Source of the DNA: Sphaerisporangium krabiense
GTDB lineage: Bacteria > Actinomycetota > Actinomycetes > Streptosporangiales > Streptosporangiaceae
Length of the DNA: 64,000 nucleotides
Direction: 5' to 3'
Assembly: GCF_014200435.1 (NCBI RefSeq)
Contig: NZ_JACHBR010000001.1
Location: forward strand, 4,840,001 to 4,904,000
Translations under genes and position numbers: made by a program
The notes under the pieces: generated by a model
The model's database searches: none
Seen by the model: the letters and a program-made list of their open reading frames with translations, nothing else
Told to the model about the DNA's origin: nothing
Shown: positions 60,683 through 64,000 of the stretch, piece by piece
Layout: each line of letters starts with the position of its first letter
Numbering within the stretch: position 1 is the stretch's first letter

Positions 60683-61888
60683 ATGGATACCGCCACTCTC
60701 ACGAGGACCCCAGAAAAGGCTTCCCGACGGCGCCGCCGCGTCGCCGCCCTCGCCGCGTTCGTCTTCTTCTTCGGCCCCGCGGTGGCGTTCGCCGCAGGGG
60801 ACAGGGCCGGCGAGATCGAGAACCGCCAGCTGGCCGCCTTCCCGGCGCTGTCGCGGCGGTTCGCGGCAGGCTTCGAGGCATGGGCCGTGGACCACCTGCC
60901 CTTGCGCGGAGAGGCCGTGCGGGCCCACGCCCTGCTGTCGGAAGGGCTCTTCGGCGAGCAGCCCTCGTACGCGACCGCCGGGCCGCGCGCCTACCCCCGG
61001 GTCATCGAGGGACGCGACGGCTGGCTGTACTTCGGCGACGACGTGGCCGAGGCGTGCCGGCCCGCCGGGACGACGGCCGGGATCCTGGACCGCGTCCGCA
61101 GGCTGGGCGAGATCGTGCGAAGGTCCGGCCGGAGGTTCGTGTTCACCGTCGCGCCGGACAAGACCACCGTCTCGCCGGACAAGCTGCCGGACCGGTTCCT
61201 CGGCGAGGGCTGCCTGCGCGGGCGCAAGAAGGAGTTCTGGGCCGCGCTGGACGCCGCCCGCCCGCCCGGGTACCTCGACCTGCGCGCCCCGCTGCTGCGG
61301 CTGCAGCGCGACACGGGCGAGCCGGCCTACTTCCGCACCGACAGCCACTGGAGCGAGCGCTCCGCCGCCCTGTACGGCGAGGAACTGGCGCGCGTCCTGC
61401 GGCCCGGCCTGAGCGAGGACACGCGGCTCACCTTCCTCGGCCGTTCGCCGCGCGAGGGCGACCTCGGCAGGCTGCTCGGCGCCCCCCGCCAGGAGGACGC
61501 CGCCCGCTGGCGGCTGGACCGGGACGGGGTGCGCCGCGTCGCGCAGGACGACCGGGACGCGCCGCTCGCCTTCCGCGTGACCAACGCCTCCGCCCGCGCC
61601 GCGCTGTTCCGGCCGCGGACCCTGCTCATCGGCGACTCCTTCACCCGGGAGTCCACGCCGTGGATCACCCCGTACTTCGCGGACCTCACCGTGCTGCGCA
61701 GCGACGCCCCGGCCAGAGCCGGTCCCGAGCGGGTCGCCGGGTACGTGAGGGACGCCGAGGTGGTGGTGTTCGAGATGGTCGAGCGCTACTGGGCGGGCGG
61801 CCACGGGGAGACGCTGACCGACGAGACGCTCGCCGCGGTGGAGAAGGCCCTGGAGGCGGCACCGCGGCGCGCGGGCGATCCTGGTTGA
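60683..61888 (+). CDS. AlgJ/AlgX-like O-acetyltransferase, SGNH fold
   Basis: The 401-residue product has a basic N-terminus and one membrane anchor (ALAAFVFFFGPAVAFAAG), then an exported domain. WLYFGDD, FTVAPDKTTVSPDKLP, the catalytic pair in FRTDSHWSERSA (Asp220, His222) and the serine in LLIGDSFTRES (Ser319) match the AlgJ/AlgX acetyltransferase active site. It should take the acetyl group from the MBOAT partner and place it on a glycan outside the membrane. Its stop codon lies inside the -35 element of the padR promoter, showing how tightly the two units are packed. The glycan target is unknown. Confidence 0.92.
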   Translation: MDTATLTRTPEKASRRRRRVAALAAFVFFFGPAVAFAAGDRAGEIENRQLAAFPALSRRFAAGFEAWAVDHLPLRGEAVRAHALLSEGLFGEQPSYATAGPRAYPRVIEGRDGWLYFGDDVAEACRPAGTTAGILDRVRRLGEIVRRSGRRFVFTVAPDKTTVSPDKLPDRFLGEGCLRGRKKEFWAALDAARPPGYLDLRAPLLRLQRDTGEPAYFRTDSHWSERSAALYGEELARVLRPGLSEDTRLTFLGRSPREGDLGRLLGAPRQEDAARWRLDRDGVRRVAQDDRDAPLAFRVTNASARAALFRPRTLLIGDSFTRESTPWITPYFADLTVLRSDAPARAGPERVAGYVRDAEVVVFEMVERYWAGGHGETLTDETLAAVEKALEAAPRRAGDPG

Positions 61889-61915
61889 CCATACTTCTGA
61901 CCTCGAAGTATGGTC
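61885..61915 (+). promoter_or_regulatory. padR promoter-operator (PadR box 2)
   Basis: A -35 TTGACC (61885-61890) and -10 TATGGT (61909-61914), 18 bases apart, lie within a perfect inverted repeat: GACCATACTTC (61887-61897) and GAAGTATGGTC (61905-61915) around a seven-base spacer. The padR start follows seven bases after the -10. It is the twin of the site at 59134 and indicates autoregulation. Confidence 0.88.
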
Positions 61916-61921
61916 TCGGCC

Positions 61922-62257
61922 ATGGCCACCGGATCCTCATCGGTGAGCGAGCCGACGTACTTCATCCTCGCCGCCCTCCTCGACGGTCCCCTGCACGGCC
62001 ACGGCATCATCAAGCGCGTCCTGGACCTGTCCGAGGGCCGCATCAGGCTTCCCGTCGGCACCCTCTACGGCGCCCTCGACCGGCTGGCCACGCACGGCCT
62101 GATCGTCCTGGACCACGAGGAGGTCGTGGACGGCCGCCCCCGGCGCTACTACCGCCTCACCGAGCACGGCGACGGCGTGGTCACCGCCGAGGCCCGCCGC
62201 ATGCAGAAGGCCGCCGCGATCGTCACCGGCCGGGCCCCCGGGACGGCGCCGGCGTGA
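61922..62257 (+). CDS. PadR family transcriptional regulator
   Basis: The 111-residue protein is a short PadR winged-helix repressor: TYFILAALLDGPLHGHGIIK, RVLDLSEGRIRLPVGTLYGA, LDRLATHGLIVLDHEEVVDG and RPRRYYRLTEHGDGVV. ATG at 61922 is chosen because the ATG 12 bases upstream lies in the -10 element. The gene is leaderless and probably represses itself through the palindrome over its promoter, and the O-acetylation cassette through the twin site. Its stop overlaps the start of the next gene (GTGA). Confidence 0.94.
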   Translation: MATGSSSVSEPTYFILAALLDGPLHGHGIIKRVLDLSEGRIRLPVGTLYGALDRLATHGLIVLDHEEVVDGRPRRYYRLTEHGDGVVTAEARRMQKAAAIVTGRAPGTAPA

Positions 62258-63207
62258 CGCCCGCCGACGACGCCCGCCCGGGCGGGGCGGGCAACGCCGT
62301 GACCCCTCTGGAGCGCCGGTACCGCCGGCTGCTGCGCGCCTATCCGCCGGGGCACCGGGCCGGCCACGGCGAGGAGATGATCGCGACGCTGCTCGTCGCC
62401 GAGGCCGGCCGTCGCGTGCCCTCGTGGCGCGAGGCGCGGGCCCTGGTCGCGGGGGGCCTCCGGGCGCGCGCCCTCGACGCGGGGCGCGTTCCCGCCCTGG
62501 GGGACGGCGCGCACCTCGGGGTCACGGCGCTGGCGGCGGTGAACCTGGGCGTCCTGCTGCCGTACGCGGGATCGGTCCCGGTGTGGACGGCGCTGGCGGC
62601 GGCGGCGCTGCTGGCCGTGACCCGGGGCCGGATCGGCGCGGCGCTCCTTCTGGTGGCGCTGGTCGGCGGCAAGGTGGCCGCCGTGGCGCTCGGCCGTCCC
62701 TGGCTGGACGAGACGCTGCTGCCGGTCTTCCCCGACGCGCCGTGGCGTCTGCCCGCGCTGTACTCCACCGGAGGGCCGGTCGCGCCCGTCGCCGCCTACG
62801 CGCTCGCCTTCCTCGGGCTCCTGGCGCTGGCCGCGCGGCGCGTCCCGGTCCGGACGAGGACGTGGCGATGGTGGCTCGTGGCGCCGCTGGTGGCGGGCGC
62901 GGACCCCTCCTCGTGGCTCTCCGTGCAGCCGGGATCGGCGCGCGAGATGGGCCGGGTCGCCTTGGAGGTCGCGCTCCTGTGCCTGGCGGTGTGGGCGGGC
63001 CGCGTCGCGGCCGATCCGCGCTGGGCCGTCGCCGGCGCGCTCGCCGTGACGCCGGTCATCGTCGCCTGCGTGGAGAACACCCTGGCGGGCGGGTACGGGT
63101 ACGTCCTCTACGGCCGTCAGGAGCTGTCCCACCTGGGCGTGCTCGTGCTGCTGGTCGTCGCCGCGGGCGCGGCGCCGCTGCGCGCCCGGCGGCGCGTGCT
63201 GCTGTGA
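62254..63207 (+). CDS. PadR-associated integral membrane protein
   Basis: The 317-residue product has a cytoplasmic N-terminus with TPLERRYRRLLRAYPPGHRA and GHGEEMIATLL, a motif often seen in membrane proteins encoded after PadR genes. Seven or eight hydrophobic helices follow from residue about 85 onward. GTG at 62254 overlaps the padR stop, so the two are translationally coupled; its own stop overlaps the start of the next gene in the same way. No enzymatic motif is visible. A sensor or anti-regulator acting with PadR is an inference from the coupling. Confidence 0.82.
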   Translation: MTPADDARPGGAGNAVTPLERRYRRLLRAYPPGHRAGHGEEMIATLLVAEAGRRVPSWREARALVAGGLRARALDAGRVPALGDGAHLGVTALAAVNLGVLLPYAGSVPVWTALAAAALLAVTRGRIGAALLLVALVGGKVAAVALGRPWLDETLLPVFPDAPWRLPALYSTGGPVAPVAAYALAFLGLLALAARRVPVRTRTWRWWLVAPLVAGADPSSWLSVQPGSAREMGRVALEVALLCLAVWAGRVAADPRWAVAGALAVTPVIVACVENTLAGGYGYVLYGRQELSHLGVLVLLVVAAGAAPLRARRRVLL

Positions 63208-64000
63208 CGCGCCTCCCGGGCCGGGCGGCCCGATGGACGACCGCGCGCGCGGCCCTGCGCCGGGCAGGGCGCCTCGTGCCGGCGATGCTGGTCGTCCTGG
63301 CGGTGTGCGGCGCCCCCGGCGTCCGCGACGCGGGCGCCGCCCGGTACGGAGGCGGGCGGGACGCGCTCACGTGGCGGGAGGAGCTGCGCGCGGACTGCAT
63401 GAGGCGGCACGGGTTCCGGTACGTGCCCTCGCCGGGCAGGCACGTCAACCCCGTCCGCCGGGACACCCCGGAGGCGCGGGCCCGCGACATGGGGGAGTAC
63501 CCGGCGATGCGCCGGTTCCGGGAGAAGTACGGATTCGGGATCTTCGCGCTCTACGCCTATCCCCGCGAGTTCGGGAACCCCATGGTCCCGGTCGGGGGGC
63601 CGCTGGAGCCGAACGTGAGGATCCGAATGGCGCTCTCGCCGACCCAGCGCCACGCCTACCAGGACGCCGACGACGCCTGTTACGCGGAGGCGGTCAAGGC
63701 GGTCACGGGCAAGGAGGTGACCTCGTCCTACGACCACATGACGCAGGCGGACGCGCGGATCAGGGACCTCGTCGCCACCGAGCTGGACACCGACCCGCGG
63801 CTCGCCCGGCTCGGCGCGCGGATGGCCGCGTGCCTGTGGCGCGAGGGCTACGCCGTGCCCTCCCCGACGCCCTCGGCGCTGGCCGCCCGGGGGCCGGACG
63901 CCTTCCACGCGGAGGAGGTGCGGCTCGGACGCCGGATGGTGGAGCCCGACGAGCGCGTCCCGGAGGCGGCCTACTACGCGCCGCCGCTGACCCCGCAGGA
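63204..64000 (+). CDS. Secreted protein of unknown function (3' end outside window)
   Basis: An open frame runs from GTG at 63204 to the window end, at least 265 residues, with strong G/C bias at third positions. The start overlaps the stop of the membrane-protein gene (GTGA), the third coupled junction in a row. The N-terminus has a basic region and a hydrophobic segment (LVPAMLVVLAVCGAPG) that acts as a signal peptide; the cysteine near residue 36 could be a lipobox but is not ideal. WREELRADCMRRHGFRYVPS and AACLWREGYAVPSP suggest two related cysteine-containing units. I do not recognise the family. Confidence 0.75.
   Translation, partial: MTRLPGRAARWTTARAALRRAGRLVPAMLVVLAVCGAPGVRDAGAARYGGGRDALTWREELRADCMRRHGFRYVPSPGRHVNPVRRDTPEARARDMGEYPAMRRFREKYGFGIFALYAYPREFGNPMVPVGGPLEPNVRIRMALSPTQRHAYQDADDACYAEAVKAVTGKEVTSSYDHMTQADARIRDLVATELDTDPRLARLGARMAACLWREGYAVPSPTPSALAARGPDAFHAEEVRLGRRMVEPDERVPEAAYYAPPLTPQ

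Overview
The window is high-GC DNA from an actinomycete. The evidence is strong codon bias (G or C at almost every third position), genus-typical families (DUF574 methyltransferase, XRE regulator beside an RsbW-like ATPase, PucR regulators, F420-type LLM oxidoreductase, DUF4081 acetyltransferase, PASTA-less Ser/Thr kinase) and many apparently leaderless genes. A Streptosporangiales member fits well, but the sequence alone does not fix the genus.

Layout. 1-2437: the 3' two thirds of a 23S rRNA gene, a 5S rRNA gene and the operon terminator. 2438-3856: a non-coding island of nested direct, inverted and tandem repeats. 3857-5353: a secreted phosphodiester-glycosidase-like protein. 5692-22640: an amine and amino-acid catabolism region with a PucR regulator coupled to a P1 (DmpA-like) peptidase, a TetR-controlled drug exporter, an aminotransferase coupled to methylmalonate-semialdehyde dehydrogenase, a lone PotD-like lipoprotein, a saccharopine-dehydrogenase-like enzyme, GABA transaminase with its own PucR regulator, and a TetR regulator divergent from an aldehyde dehydrogenase. 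22684-24870: two paralogous secreted trypsin-fold proteases. 25132-31521: the MEP-pathway genes dxr and ispG (without the site-2 protease gene that usually separates them), a SpoIIE phosphatase, a secreted alpha/beta hydrolase and a GNAT protein. 31593-38531: a HipA-like kinase with DUF3037, an LLM oxidoreductase, an MBL-fold hydrolase, a large LuxR-type ATPase regulator and a CHAP protein. 38864-42022: a membrane esterase divergent from an MprF-like aminoacyl-phosphatidylglycerol synthase. 42119-52469: regulators, a VOC protein, a Ser/Thr kinase with a repeat ectodomain, a beta-lactamase-fold hydrolase, a MarR-regulated amidohydrolase, a MerR regulator and a DUF574 methyltransferase. 52707-55374: a KstR2-like repressor coupled to an AlkD-like protein and divergent from a thiolase homologue that lacks all its catalytic residues, with two KstR2-type operators between them. 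55625-59117: a GH3 enzyme, an NTF2-like protein behind a large palindrome, and a short-chain dehydrogenase. 59134-64000: an O-acetylation cassette (MBOAT plus AlgJ/AlgX-like protein) followed by PadR, a membrane protein and a secreted protein. The same promoter-operator lies in front of the cassette and in front of padR.

The two most interesting places are the degenerate thiolase under KstR2-like control (53.4-55.4 kb) and the PadR-controlled surface O-acetylation cassette (59.1-64.0 kb). Many genes share one architecture: a -10 hexamer about six or seven bases before the start codon and no ribosome binding site.
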